DNA of 64,000 nt from JBNJGB01 sp051747385 (GTDB lineage: Bacteria; Myxococcota_A; UBA9042; PHBI01; JACKFB01): the NCBI GenBank assembly GCA_051747385.1, contig JBNJGB010000033.1, positions 1 through 64,000 of the forward strand. Reading direction: 5' to 3'. The notes under the pieces are model-generated. The model ran no database searches and was not told the DNA's origin. It worked only from the letters and a program-made list of their open reading frames with translations. Numbering within the stretch: the first letter of the stretch is position 1; the number at the start of each line of letters is the position of its first letter. The position numbers were made by a program, and so were the translations under genes. Below are positions 39,011-47,514 of the stretch, one piece after another.

Positions 39011-40225
39011 TCAGCCAGCCTCCTCGGCGAGGAAGCAGGCCAGGGCGGCGGTGCGGCGCCGGAGGCTGCCCAGGCTGGACCACTCCTCGACCCGGTGGAA
39101 GTGCTCTCCGAAGGGGCCCAGGCCGTCGATGGCGGGCACGCCCGCGGCGGCGAAGAGGTTGGCGTCCGACGTGCCGCCCTGCAGCGGGGCCTCTCCCACA
39201 CCCAGGCCGGCCTCGGCGGCGCAGCGCTCGTAGCGTCGCCGGAGGGCCCGGGACGCCTCCGTCGCCTCCATGGGCGGGCGCGTGATGCCGCCGGACAGGG
39301 TCACCTCGACCCGCCGGAGCCTCGCGGGGACGTCCCGGTCGCGGAAGGGGTCGGCCGCGATGGTCTCCAGGGACGCGAGGACCCACGGCCCGTCCTCGGC
39401 GTGCTCGAAGCGGGCGTCCAGGACGCAGCGGGCCAGATCCGGGACGGTGTTCTTGGCCGTCCCGCCCTCGAAGATGCCCACGTTGAAGGTCACGCCGCGA
39501 TCGTAGTCCGTCAGCGCCTCGATCCGATCCACCGCCACGGCCAGGGCGTGGATGGCGCTCGCCCCCTGCTCGTGCGACAGGCCCGCGTGGGCGGAGCGGC
39601 CGCGCGCCGTGAGGGTCACCATGGCGCCGCCCTTCCGCCGCGTGATGATGCGATCGCCCTGTCGGCCCGCCTCGAACACCAGAGCGGCCGTCGTTCGGGC
39701 CGCGACCCGCGCGATGAGGCCCTCGCTCGACGGCGAGCCCACCTCCTCGTCGCTGTTGATCAGGATCCGCGTCCGCAGCCGCGCGTAGCGCTCGGGATCG
39801 ACCGCTCGGACGGCCCGCAGCGCGAAGAACACGGCGCTGAGCCCGGACTTCATGTCCAGCACGCCGGGGCCCCGGACCACGTCGCCGGGGCCGTCGGGGC
39901 CCTCGTCGCGGCGCAGGTGCAGGAAGCCGAGGCTCCGGGGAAACACCGTGTCCACGTGGCCCACCAGCGCGAGGGCCCGGTCCCCGTCGCCGGTCGCGGG
40001 CGTCCGATAGAGGCGGTGATCGGCGAACTCGCCGGACGGGTCCGGGTGCAGGGAGCGGACCAGGCCGAGGTCCTCCGCCGTCTCGTCCACGAGGCGGGCC
40101 GTGGCCTCCACGTCGTCGCGCGCCTTCGTGTAGCTCGGCTGCTCGACCAGGCGGGTGAGCCAGGGGACCTGCTCCGCCTCGAATGCGGCGTCCACGGCTT
40201 CTCGGACGGCGTCGTCGATGGCCAC
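39011..40225 (-). CDS. M20 family metallopeptidase (carboxypeptidase G2-like)
   Basis: 404 residues. The GTG at 40225 is chosen because GGGAGG lies at proper distance and the longer frame would overlap the divergent gene. The M20 metal motifs are visible: LVGHVDTVFP (His, Asp), VLDMKSGLS (bridging Asp), SDEEVGSPSS (catalytic Glu and ligand Glu) and the distal GEHFHRVEEW (His ligand). A dimerisation domain sits between (KGGAMVTLTARGRSAHAG). It probably removes a C-terminal residue (Glu-like) or hydrolyses an N-acyl amino acid. Cytoplasmic, no signal peptide. Confidence 0.8.
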   Translation of the reverse strand: MAIDDAVREAVDAAFEAEQVPWLTRLVEQPSYTKARDDVEATARLVDETAEDLGLVRSLHPDPSGEFADHRLYRTPATGDGDRALALVGHVDTVFPRSLGFLHLRRDEGPDGPGDVVRGPGVLDMKSGLSAVFFALRAVRAVDPERYARLRTRILINSDEEVGSPSSEGLIARVAARTTAALVFEAGRQGDRIITRRKGGAMVTLTARGRSAHAGLSHEQGASAIHALAVAVDRIEALTDYDRGVTFNVGIFEGGTAKNTVPDLARCVLDARFEHAEDGPWVLASLETIAADPFRDRDVPARLRRVEVTLSGGITRPPMEATEASRALRRRYERCAAEAGLGVGEAPLQGGTSDANLFAAAGVPAIDGLGPFGEHFHRVEEWSSLGSLRRRTAALACFLAEEAG

Positions 40226-40282
40226 CGGACCTCCCTGTGCGAGTCGCGTGCCCGGGGCATGATAGACGACCCGGTTCGCGGG

Positions 40283-40288
40283 TAGAAT
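40283..40288 (+). promoter_or_regulatory. -10 box TAGAAT overlapping the start of the HEAT-like gene
   Basis: TAGAAT at 40283-40288 overlaps the first possible ATG (40287). Transcription would start about 7 bases later, at the second in-frame ATG (40296), which has no ribosome site. A leaderless message beginning at 40296 is the simplest reading. The -35 region is poor. Confidence 0.4.
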
Positions 40289-40793
40289 GTCCGCCATGCG
40301 CTACGACTCCTGGGAGGAGGTCCGGCGACAGCCGCCGGAGGAGCAGCGGCGCGTCCTGCGCCGCGGCGATCCGCCCGAGCAGGTCTGGGCCGCCTGGGCG
40401 ATCGGCGTGGCGCTGGGGCCCGACGCCATCCCCGACCTGCGCGCCGCCCTCCGAGAGGCGCGCGCCCAGGGTGTCCGGCGACACCTGGCGTGGATGCTGG
40501 CCAGCCTCGGCGCCCGCGGCGAGGCGCGGCGCCTCGCACGCGAGGATCCCGATCCGCTCGTCCGGCTCACGGCGTGCAAGTCCCTGCTGGCCACCTGGGC
40601 CCCCGGCGAGGACGAGGACCTCCGCCTGGCCGAGCGGACCCTGGAGGAGGTCGAGGGACCCGCCCGGCTGGAGATCCTCCAGGCCTGGCCCGCCCACGGG
40701 CCCGCTCCGCCGGCTGATCGCATCCTCGCGGGCATCGAGGCGGACGGCCGCCGCCGGCCGGTTCGAAGGGGCGAACAGCCCCGGAGGTCGTGA
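40287..40793 (+). CDS. HEAT-repeat-like protein
   Basis: 168 residues from 40287 or 165 from 40296. Short paired helices recur: AWAIGVALGPDAIPDLRAALRE, VRRHLAWMLASLGARGEARRLAREDPDPLVRLTACKSLLATW. These have the P/D turns of PBS-lyase/HEAT repeats. No signal peptide or catalytic motif is visible. It may be a protein-binding scaffold. It is divergent from the M20 peptidase and 64 bases ahead of the subtilase gene. Confidence 0.55.
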   Translation: MSAMRYDSWEEVRRQPPEEQRRVLRRGDPPEQVWAAWAIGVALGPDAIPDLRAALREARAQGVRRHLAWMLASLGARGEARRLAREDPDPLVRLTACKSLLATWAPGEDEDLRLAERTLEEVEGPARLEILQAWPAHGPAPPADRILAGIEADGRRRPVRRGEQPRRS

Positions 40794-40857
40794 TAGGCTC
40801 CACGCGCGAGCGTCGTCACCTCGCGCGGCGACACCCCGAGCGAATCGAGGTCCCCCC

Positions 40858-43629
40858 ATGCCGAGTCAGCTACGAACGATCGCCCTCGCGCTCCTGCTCT
40901 CGCTCCTCGCGGCGCCCTCCTGGGCGGCCCCGGCTCCCGTCGGCTCCTTCCGTTCGCTCGGGGAGGACGTGCCGCTGACACCAAGCGCGCGGTGGTTCAC
41001 CGTGCGGGCCGCGCCCGGCCACGCCCTGGACGAGGTCCGCCGGGGGATCGACGCGCTCCCGGCCCTCGGCGCCCACCGCGTCGCCGCCGTGGAGGGATAC
41101 GACGCCGCCATGCTCGTCGAGCTGGAGGCCGACGCGGCCGACACAGCCGACCTGGTGTCCGCCATGCGCGCGCTCGAGCGGGACCCCGCCGTGGACTGGG
41201 CCCTCGCCGGGGCCCACACGCCCGACGGACACCCCATCGGCTTCACGGACGAGGTGATGCTCCTGACCCGGAGCGGCGCGCTGGAGCCGGTCGTGCAGGC
41301 CCGCCTCCACGCGGCCGGAGCCCGCGTCGTCGGGACCTTCGACGGAGGGCTGCGCGTGGCGCTGGACGTCCCGCGTCGCGCGACCCTCCTCCGGTTGTCG
41401 GCGGCCTTGCGGGGTGCGCCCGGGCTCGGGGGCGTCCACCCGAACTTCTTCCGGCTCGTGGAGCGCCGGAAGATGCTGAACGACCCCTATCTCCAGCAGC
41501 AGTGGCACGTCTTCGAGGTCGAGGCCGAGCAGGCCTGGGACGTCACCACCGGCAGCAGCGAGGTGACGGTCGCCATCCTGGACGACGGCTTCGACCTCAC
41601 CCACGAGGACCTGGTGGCCCCCGGCAAGCTCGCGGACGGGGCCTGGGACTTCAAGGACGACGACGGGGATCCCACCGGGGGCGGCTACGAGATCCACGGC
41701 ACCGCGGTCGCCGGCGTCGCCATCGCCATCGGCGACAACGGCAAGGGCGTGGCCGGCGTCTGCCCGGACTGCCGGTTCTTGCCCCTGCGCCAGGCGAACT
41801 ACGACTCCGCCACGGTCGCCGCCTTCCAGCACGTGCGCGACCAGGGCGTCCACGCCATGAACAACTCCTGGGGGTATCCGTATCCCTCGGGCTCGGTGGT
41901 CCAGGCCATCCAGGGCTGCATCGCCGGCGGGCGCGACGGGCTGGGCACGCTCGTCATCTTCGCCAGCGGCAACGAGGGCCAGAACATCGACGACGTGCAG
42001 GACATCTCCGCCACCCCGGGCGTGCTCGCCGTGGCCGCCGCCCACGAGGACGGCCGCGCCAGCTACTCGAACTGGGGGCCCTCCATCGGCGTCTGCGCGC
42101 CGGCGGACGAGCAGGTCACCACCGACGACAGCTACGGCGGCTACGCGGACGGCCTCTACTCGGGCAGCTTCGGCGGGACGAGCGGCGCCTCGCCCGTGGT
42201 GGCGGGCGCGGCGGGCCTCGTGTTCAGCACGGAGCCGTCCCTCACGAAGCAGCAGGTCCACGACCTCCTGCTCGGCACGACCGACAAGATCGGCGGCGGC
42301 TACGACGCCTCCGGCAAGAGCGTCGAGTGCGGCTACGGCCGGGTGAACGCCCGGAAGGCGGTCGAGGCCGCGGCCGGCGTGGAGCCCGGCGATCCCCCGC
42401 CCGACCCGCCCGACGAACCGGAGCCGACGCCGACCGGCTGTGACGGCTACTGCGGGGGCGAGTCCCCGGACGGCTGCTTCTGCGACGCCGGGTGCGCGGA
42501 GTACGGCGACTGCTGCGAGGACGTCTGCGACACGTGCGGCGTGGCGTGTGGCGAGGATCCGCCGACCGATCCGCCGCCGCAGCCGGGGGACGGGACGTGC
42601 ATCGACTTCGTGGCCTGCGCCCAGCAGTGCCCCAACGAGGGCTGCGTCAACGACTGCACCCAGCTCACGGACGAGGAGGGCGTGCAGCTCGCCATCGAGG
42701 TGTTCACCTGCATCCAGGACGCGGGGTGCTACGAGGCGGCCACCGAGGAGGAGTTCCAGGCCTGCATCCAGCAGGGCTGCGCCGGAGAGCTCCAGGCCTG
42801 CTACGACGACACGCAGGACCCGACCGACCCCGAGGATCCCACGGACCCCGAGGATCCCACGGACCCCGAGGACCCGACCGACCCCGAGGACCCGACCGAC
42901 CCCGAGGACCCGACCGACCCCGAGGATCCCACGGACCCCGCCTGCGGCGACGTCACCGCGGAGGGGCACTGCGAGGGCGACACGGTCGTGTGGTGCGAGG
43001 ACGGCGCGGTGCAGAGCTACGACTGCGCGGCCGCCGGGAAGGTGTGCGGGCTCGTCGAGAGCACGGGGCACACCTGCGTGGAGGGCGACACCTGCACCCC
43101 GTCCTGCGGCGGGAAGCAGTGCGGCGGCGACGGCTGCGGGGGCTCCTGCGGCACCTGCCCGCCCGACTGGACCTGTGACGCCGAGGGCCAGTGCGTGGAG
43201 CCGGAGGATCCGGAGGACCCGACGGACCCGGAGGACCCGACAGACCCGGAGGACCCGACGGACCCGGAGGAACCGACAGACCCGGAGGAACCGGAGGAAC
43301 CGGAGGACCCGACAGACCCGGAGGATCCGACAGACCCGGAGGATCCGACAGACCCGGAGGATCCGACAGACCCGGAGGATCCGACAGACCCCGAGGACCC
43401 GGAGGACCCGACAGACCCGGAGGATCCGGAGGACCCGGATGAGCCGGAGGATCCCACCGAGCCGGAGGATCCCAGCGAGGGCCCGCAGCCGGAGCCGAAC
43501 CAGCCGGGCGGCACCGAGGCCTTCTCGGGAGGCGACGGACCCGGCGGCTGCAGCGGTGCGTCGGATACCCCCGACCTGGGCTGGATCCTCGGCGTCCTCC
43601 TGGCGCTCGGCGCCCTCCGGCGCCGTTAG
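40858..43629 (+). CDS. Secreted subtilisin-like (S8) serine protease with somatomedin-B-like module and MYXO-CTERM tail
   Basis: 923 residues. Residues 1-23 are a signal peptide, followed by a propeptide-like region. The S8 catalytic residues are D242 (VAILDDGFD), H280 (EIHGTAVAG) and S442 (GGTSGASP), with N in NNSWGYP/ASGNEG blocks as oxyanion site. The catalytic domain ends near 510. Then follow a Cys-rich unit like somatomedin B (CDGYCGGES, CFCDAGCAEYGDCCEDVC), more Cys pairs, two PEDPTD arrays, a GGKQCGGDGCGGSCGTC unit, and a MYXO-CTERM end (GGCSGAS, helix, RRR). The whole is expected to be exported and anchored. The first array separates two Cys modules and the second precedes the anchor, as stalk regions. 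Confidence 0.85.
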   Translation: MPSQLRTIALALLLSLLAAPSWAAPAPVGSFRSLGEDVPLTPSARWFTVRAAPGHALDEVRRGIDALPALGAHRVAAVEGYDAAMLVELEADAADTADLVSAMRALERDPAVDWALAGAHTPDGHPIGFTDEVMLLTRSGALEPVVQARLHAAGARVVGTFDGGLRVALDVPRRATLLRLSAALRGAPGLGGVHPNFFRLVERRKMLNDPYLQQQWHVFEVEAEQAWDVTTGSSEVTVAILDDGFDLTHEDLVAPGKLADGAWDFKDDDGDPTGGGYEIHGTAVAGVAIAIGDNGKGVAGVCPDCRFLPLRQANYDSATVAAFQHVRDQGVHAMNNSWGYPYPSGSVVQAIQGCIAGGRDGLGTLVIFASGNEGQNIDDVQDISATPGVLAVAAAHEDGRASYSNWGPSIGVCAPADEQVTTDDSYGGYADGLYSGSFGGTSGASPVVAGAAGLVFSTEPSLTKQQVHDLLLGTTDKIGGGYDASGKSVECGYGRVNARKAVEAAAGVEPGDPPPDPPDEPEPTPTGCDGYCGGESPDGCFCDAGCAEYGDCCEDVCDTCGVACGEDPPTDPPPQPGDGTCIDFVACAQQCPNEGCVNDCTQLTDEEGVQLAIEVFTCIQDAGCYEAATEEEFQACIQQGCAGELQACYDDTQDPTDPEDPTDPEDPTDPEDPTDPEDPTDPEDPTDPEDPTDPACGDVTAEGHCEGDTVVWCEDGAVQSYDCAAAGKVCGLVESTGHTCVEGDTCTPSCGGKQCGGDGCGGSCGTCPPDWTCDAEGQCVEPEDPEDPTDPEDPTDPEDPTDPEEPTDPEEPEEPEDPTDPEDPTDPEDPTDPEDPTDPEDPTDPEDPEDPTDPEDPEDPDEPEDPTEPEDPSEGPQPEPNQPGGTEAFSGGDGPGGCSGASDTPDLGWILGVLLALGALRRR
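42826..42939 (+). repeat. PEDPTD-coding tandem repeat, array 1
   Basis: Six-codon units (GAG-GA-CC-ACC-GAC-CC pattern, PEDPTD) repeated about seven times inside the subtilase gene. Units differ at synonymous positions. Confidence 0.85.
43198..43470 (+). repeat. PEDPTD/PEDPE-coding tandem repeat, array 2
   Basis: A longer, degenerate array of P-E-D/E-P-T-D and P-E-D-P-E units in the subtilase gene just before its anchor. Codon use differs from array 1 (CCGGAGGAY throughout), so the two arrays expanded independently. The arrays keep long frames open on the other strand, which are not genes. Confidence 0.85.
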
Positions 43630-43636
43630 TTGGGGA

Positions 43637-46600
43637 TCAAGTCAGCACGCCCTCGGGCGGGACGGAGGTCACCAGCTCCCGGGTGTGCCGACCCTCCCGG
43701 AGGGCCTCGGGATCGCCGACGGTGACCAGGTGCAGGCGCGCCCGGCTCACCGCCACGTTCACCAGGTTCGGGCGGCGGTTCAACCAGCCGAGGGAGCGCG
43801 GCTCCGTGGCCACCGTGGACAGGACGACCACGTCCCGCTCCCCGCCCTGAAGGCCGTGGATGGTGCCCAGCATGAGCGGCTCGGCGTGCTCCTCCAGTCC
43901 CGGCAGCAGCATCTCCACGGCGGCCGCCTGGTCGTGGCCGGCCACCAGGGGGATGCCGCGCGCGCGGAGGTCCCGCCAGAGCCGCCTGGCCTGGCCCCGG
44001 TAGGGCGTCAGCACGGCGACGCGACCGGCCGCGATCCCCCGCGTCGTGATCAGGTCGTGGACCATGGCGACCACGCGGGCGGCCTCCTCGGGGTTGTCCC
44101 AGGACCCGCGGGCCTCTCGCTGGCGCCCCTGCACGCCCAGCAGGGCGACCGGGCTCCGGAGCCACGGCACACGATCCCCCAGCCCCCGCGGCGGGGTGTG
44201 GACCCGGAACCGATAGCCGCAGAGGCGGCCGCTGATCCCGATGATCGCCTCCTGGCAGCGGTAGTGATCCTCCAGGACCAGGGGCGGATCGAAGGCCCGC
44301 TCCGCCAGGCGCTGCGCCGAGGCCAGGCCGCCGCCCACCACCCGCACCTCGGCGAGGCGCGCCTCGGGGACCGGCGTCTCGAGCCGCGCGCGGAGGGCCC
44401 GCTCCTCCCGGTCCGGGATCGTGACCACCGGCTCGAGCTGGTGCACGTCCCCGACGATGGCCGCCCGCCGCGCCCGGTACAGCGCCGGCACCACGTGGGG
44501 CGGCGGACACTGCCCCGCCTCGTCCACGACCACCGTCCGCACCACGTCCGGCTCCAGGGGCAGGACGTGCGCCAGGGACAGCAGCGTGCCGCCCATCACC
44601 GGGAAGAGCCCGGCCCACAGGCGCCGCTCGCCGTGCTTGTCCAGGACGACCTTCCAGTCGCGCTTGTCCGCCGCGACGCCTCGCAGCGCCCTCACCAGGC
44701 GGAGCAGCCGCTCCCGGTGCGTCGCGGCCCACGCCTCCCGCAGGTCCCGCGCGGCCAGGAACACCTCGTGCTCGGCCGCCGCCAGGTCCTGCCGGAGGGC
44801 GTGATCCGACGCCCCGTCGTCCCGGGCGGCCTCCTCGCAGGCCCGAAGCTCGCGGAGGAGAGCGTCGCGCCGGGACTGCAACTCGTGACGTCTCTTCGCC
44901 CCGGACTCGTGCCCCCGGCGTGCCCGGAACCTCCGATCCACCGCGTCGCGCAGCGCCCCCATCCTCTCCAGGCGGGCGAACAGGGCGTCCGCGGGGGAGG
45001 CCCCCTCCGTCGAGGGGACGCTCGCATCGGGTGCCTCCCACGGGAACTCCTCGAGGCAGTCGGCCACCGCCAGCGCACGTGGCCGGATCCGCTCCTCCCA
45101 GCGGCTTCGCAGCGTCTCCTCCGGATCCCGGCGATCCTCCTCGACCCGGTCGTAGAGCGCCTCGGTGGCGTCCTCCAGGGAGTGCACCCGCTTCTGGAGC
45201 TGTCGCAGCGCCTCCACGGGAGGCTCGTCCGCGACCGGCGGTCCGGGAGCCGGGAGGTCGGCCAGGGCCGCCTCGACCTGGCGAAGCTCCGTCCGCACGT
45301 CGGCGACACGCCGGGCCTTCCTTCGTCGCGTCGCCAGGGGCTCCAGCTTCCCGTCGAGGTCCGAGAGCAGGTCCTCGAAGCGCCGCCGGGCCCGGTCCAG
45401 GGGGATCCGCGGGGCGTCGTGGAGGGTCAGCCACCCCACGACCCGATCCAGCTCCCGGACCGTCCGATCGGACAGCACGGCGCGGCTGCCCACCCGGAGC
45501 GCGAACGGCAGGCGCTCGCGAGGCTGCTCGGTCGTCAGCGCGTCGACGACGTTGTCCACGGCGCGGTTGTTGACGCTCGTCACGAGCAGCGGCGTGTGCG
45601 AGCCGAGCCCCTGGTCCGTGAAGGCGCCCTCCCGCGCGGCCTCCACCAGCGCGTGGGCCGCCATCTCGAGGATCAGGTGCGTCTTGCCGGTGCCCGGCGG
45701 GCCCTGGACGGCGGTGAGGCTCGTCTCCCGGGTCCACTCCGACGCCGCGCGCTGGGGCGCCGTCAGCGGGCTCGGGCTGCGGAGCCCCACGTGCACCCCG
45801 CGCCGTCGCACGGGCGCCTCCCCCAGGAGGTAGCAGCGGAGCGGCTCCGACGACAGCGGGCTGGCCTCCCGGCTCTGGAGCTGCCGGAGCTCGTCCTGGA
45901 GCATGGCCGTGGGCGAGCCACCCGCGCCGTCGTACAGCAGGGCGCCCAGACCCACCTCCGCCCGGCCGTCCCGGGCCCACGGCACCAGAGCGCGCGACAG
46001 GGCCGTGACGGGGTCTTCGGCGTGTGCGCCCCCGAGCCACTCCGTCAGCGTCCGGATCACGGCCTCCGGGCCCTCCGACGCGGCCTCCTCCCAGACCCGG
46101 AGCGCGTCCGCCACGTGCTCCGGATCCATGCGCAGGACGCGGCGCAGCACGCCCACGTCGAGGCCCAGGGCGGGCTGCTCCTCCTCGGAACGCCAGGGCT
46201 CCGCCCGGACGCGGCCGCGTGTCGGGGGAACCGGGAGTCGGCCCCTCTTGCGGTCGCGGTATGTGGGCGGCTTCCAGAATCCTCCCTCGGCGTCGAACCA
46301 GGCCAGATCGGCGACAGGGAGGTGGAGCAGGGGCGCCACGTGGGGCCGCCTCCGGTGCCGCCAGCGCAGCACCGGGAAGCCGAACCGCAGGAGCATGTCG
46401 TCCGGAGGCGCGCCGCGGCCCGTGTTGCGGGCGTACTCGCGGCGGTACTGCCGGTAGAGCCACGCGTGGAACAGCGGGGCCGCGCCGGCGTCGAGCTGGA
46501 GGTCGAGGCGTCGCTCGTCCCGGGTCAGGAGGGGGCGCAGGTCGCCCCGCGGTCCCTCCAGCGGAAGCTCCACGTGGCCGCCGGACCGGGCCGGCGCCAT

Positions 46601-46753
46601 CAGGTCCAGGTGGGGAGGGGCGCCGGCCGGCGGGCGCGGCTGGGCCTCGAGCCCCACCTGGGAGGCCTCCTCGTGGCGGAGGAGCGACAGCCAGTACCGC
46701 AGGATGGCGCGGGCGGTGGTCGTGGGGGCGGGCTCCTGGGGCGGGCCGGTCAT
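43637..46753 (-). CDS. Superfamily 1 DNA/RNA helicase (UPF1/DNA2-like AAA_11/AAA_12)
   Basis: 1038 residues from the ATG at 46753; a start 21 codons upstream is also open. Walker A is AVQGPPGTGKTHLILE. A later motif (VVVDEAGQCPPP) is Walker B, with the DEAGQ variant of UPF1-like helicases. VGDVHQLEPV is motif III, VLTPYRGQ and TIHGLQGGERDVVVLS are motifs V/Va, and NLVNVAVSRAR is motif VI. About 350 residues precede Walker A with no recognised domain, and a charged helical insertion (about 470-680) splits the helicase core. It probably works in DNA repair, defence or RNA metabolism. The gene converges on the subtilase gene with 7 bases between. Confidence 0.75.
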   Translation of the reverse strand: MTGPPQEPAPTTTARAILRYWLSLLRHEEASQVGLEAQPRPPAGAPPHLDLMAPARSGGHVELPLEGPRGDLRPLLTRDERRLDLQLDAGAAPLFHAWLYRQYRREYARNTGRGAPPDDMLLRFGFPVLRWRHRRRPHVAPLLHLPVADLAWFDAEGGFWKPPTYRDRKRGRLPVPPTRGRVRAEPWRSEEEQPALGLDVGVLRRVLRMDPEHVADALRVWEEAASEGPEAVIRTLTEWLGGAHAEDPVTALSRALVPWARDGRAEVGLGALLYDGAGGSPTAMLQDELRQLQSREASPLSSEPLRCYLLGEAPVRRRGVHVGLRSPSPLTAPQRAASEWTRETSLTAVQGPPGTGKTHLILEMAAHALVEAAREGAFTDQGLGSHTPLLVTSVNNRAVDNVVDALTTEQPRERLPFALRVGSRAVLSDRTVRELDRVVGWLTLHDAPRIPLDRARRRFEDLLSDLDGKLEPLATRRRKARRVADVRTELRQVEAALADLPAPGPPVADEPPVEALRQLQKRVHSLEDATEALYDRVEEDRRDPEETLRSRWEERIRPRALAVADCLEEFPWEAPDASVPSTEGASPADALFARLERMGALRDAVDRRFRARRGHESGAKRRHELQSRRDALLRELRACEEAARDDGASDHALRQDLAAAEHEVFLAARDLREAWAATHRERLLRLVRALRGVAADKRDWKVVLDKHGERRLWAGLFPVMGGTLLSLAHVLPLEPDVVRTVVVDEAGQCPPPHVVPALYRARRAAIVGDVHQLEPVVTIPDREERALRARLETPVPEARLAEVRVVGGGLASAQRLAERAFDPPLVLEDHYRCQEAIIGISGRLCGYRFRVHTPPRGLGDRVPWLRSPVALLGVQGRQREARGSWDNPEEAARVVAMVHDLITTRGIAAGRVAVLTPYRGQARRLWRDLRARGIPLVAGHDQAAAVEMLLPGLEEHAEPLMLGTIHGLQGGERDVVVLSTVATEPRSLGWLNRRPNLVNVAVSRARLHLVTVGDPEALREGRHTRELVTSVPPEGVLT

Positions 46754-46836
46754 CGGGCTCCGGGACGTGCGGGTTCGGCGACCGGCATCGTAGGGGGCCT
46801 CGGGCGACCCGCGCAACGACCCGGCGGCGCGCGAGA

Positions 46837-46864
46837 TTGCCGTGGGACCGAGGGGTGCTAGAAT
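46837..46864 (+). promoter_or_regulatory. Sigma-70-type promoter for the TlpA-like gene
   Basis: TTGCCG (46837-46842), a 16-base spacer and TAGAAT (46859-46864). Predicted start about 46871, giving a 23-base leader with GGGAGCGAC before the ATG at 46894. Confidence 0.55.
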
Positions 46865-46893
46865 CGCCCTGCACCCGGACCGGGAGCGACGCC

Positions 46894-47514
46894 ATGGCGA
46901 GCGCGAGCACGAGGTGGCTGGGGGGCATCGGAGCGGGGCTGCTGGCCCTTATCCTGACGCTGGGAGGCTGCGGCGGCGCGGCGAAGTCCACGGAGGAGGC
47001 CCGGGGAGGGCCGTCGCCGGAGGCGGAGCAGGAGCCGGTGCCGCTCGAGGAGCGTCTGCCGGGCGAGACCCTGGAGTTCACCGCCCTGAAGTTCTGGCGC
47101 GGCTGGGAGGAGGCTCCCGAAGACGAGCGCACCTTCTCCATGCAGGAGGTCCGCGGGCAGGTGGTGATCGTCCACTTCTGGGCGTCGTGGTGCGAGCCCT
47201 GCCGGAAGTCGATGCCGTACTACGATCGGCTCCTGAAGAAGTACAACACCGAGCACGGCGCAGAGGTCCTCGAGGTCGTGGCGGTGAACATCGACGCCGA
47301 GCGCGAGGTCGCCGTGATGTTCCTCGAGGAGGTCCCGGTGGACTTCATCACGGTCTGGGACGAGGGCGCGGAGATCCAGCGCGACCTGGACGTCGACAAG
47401 ATGCCCGTGACCCTCCTCGTCGATGAGCAGGGAGTCGTCCGCTACGCCCACGTGGGCGAGGAGGAGTACCAGCAGGTGACGCTCCTCGAGGAGCTCGACA
47501 CCCTGCTCGATTAG
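46894..47514 (+). CDS. TlpA/ResA-like thioredoxin-fold lipoprotein
   Basis: 206 residues. The lipobox is LTLGGC (Cys26), then a Glu-rich linker. The thioredoxin fold has VIVHFWASWCEPCRKSMPYY with the active-site pair C100/C103 (CEPC), followed by VVAVNIDAE and the cis-Pro loop DKMPVTLLVDEQG. This is the AhpC-TSA/TlpA family: membrane-anchored disulfide reductases that act on periplasmic partners such as cytochrome c maturation proteins. No cytochrome genes are nearby, so the partner is unknown. Confidence 0.85.
   Translation: MASASTRWLGGIGAGLLALILTLGGCGGAAKSTEEARGGPSPEAEQEPVPLEERLPGETLEFTALKFWRGWEEAPEDERTFSMQEVRGQVVIVHFWASWCEPCRKSMPYYDRLLKKYNTEHGAEVLEVVAVNIDAEREVAVMFLEEVPVDFITVWDEGAEIQRDLDVDKMPVTLLVDEQGVVRYAHVGEEEYQQVTLLEELDTLLD

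Noticed and set aside
42440..46861. A 1473-codon plus-strand frame over the subtilase end and the helicase
   Set aside because: It is a low-complexity Arg/Thr/Pro shadow of the PEDPTD arrays and the antisense of the helicase gene.
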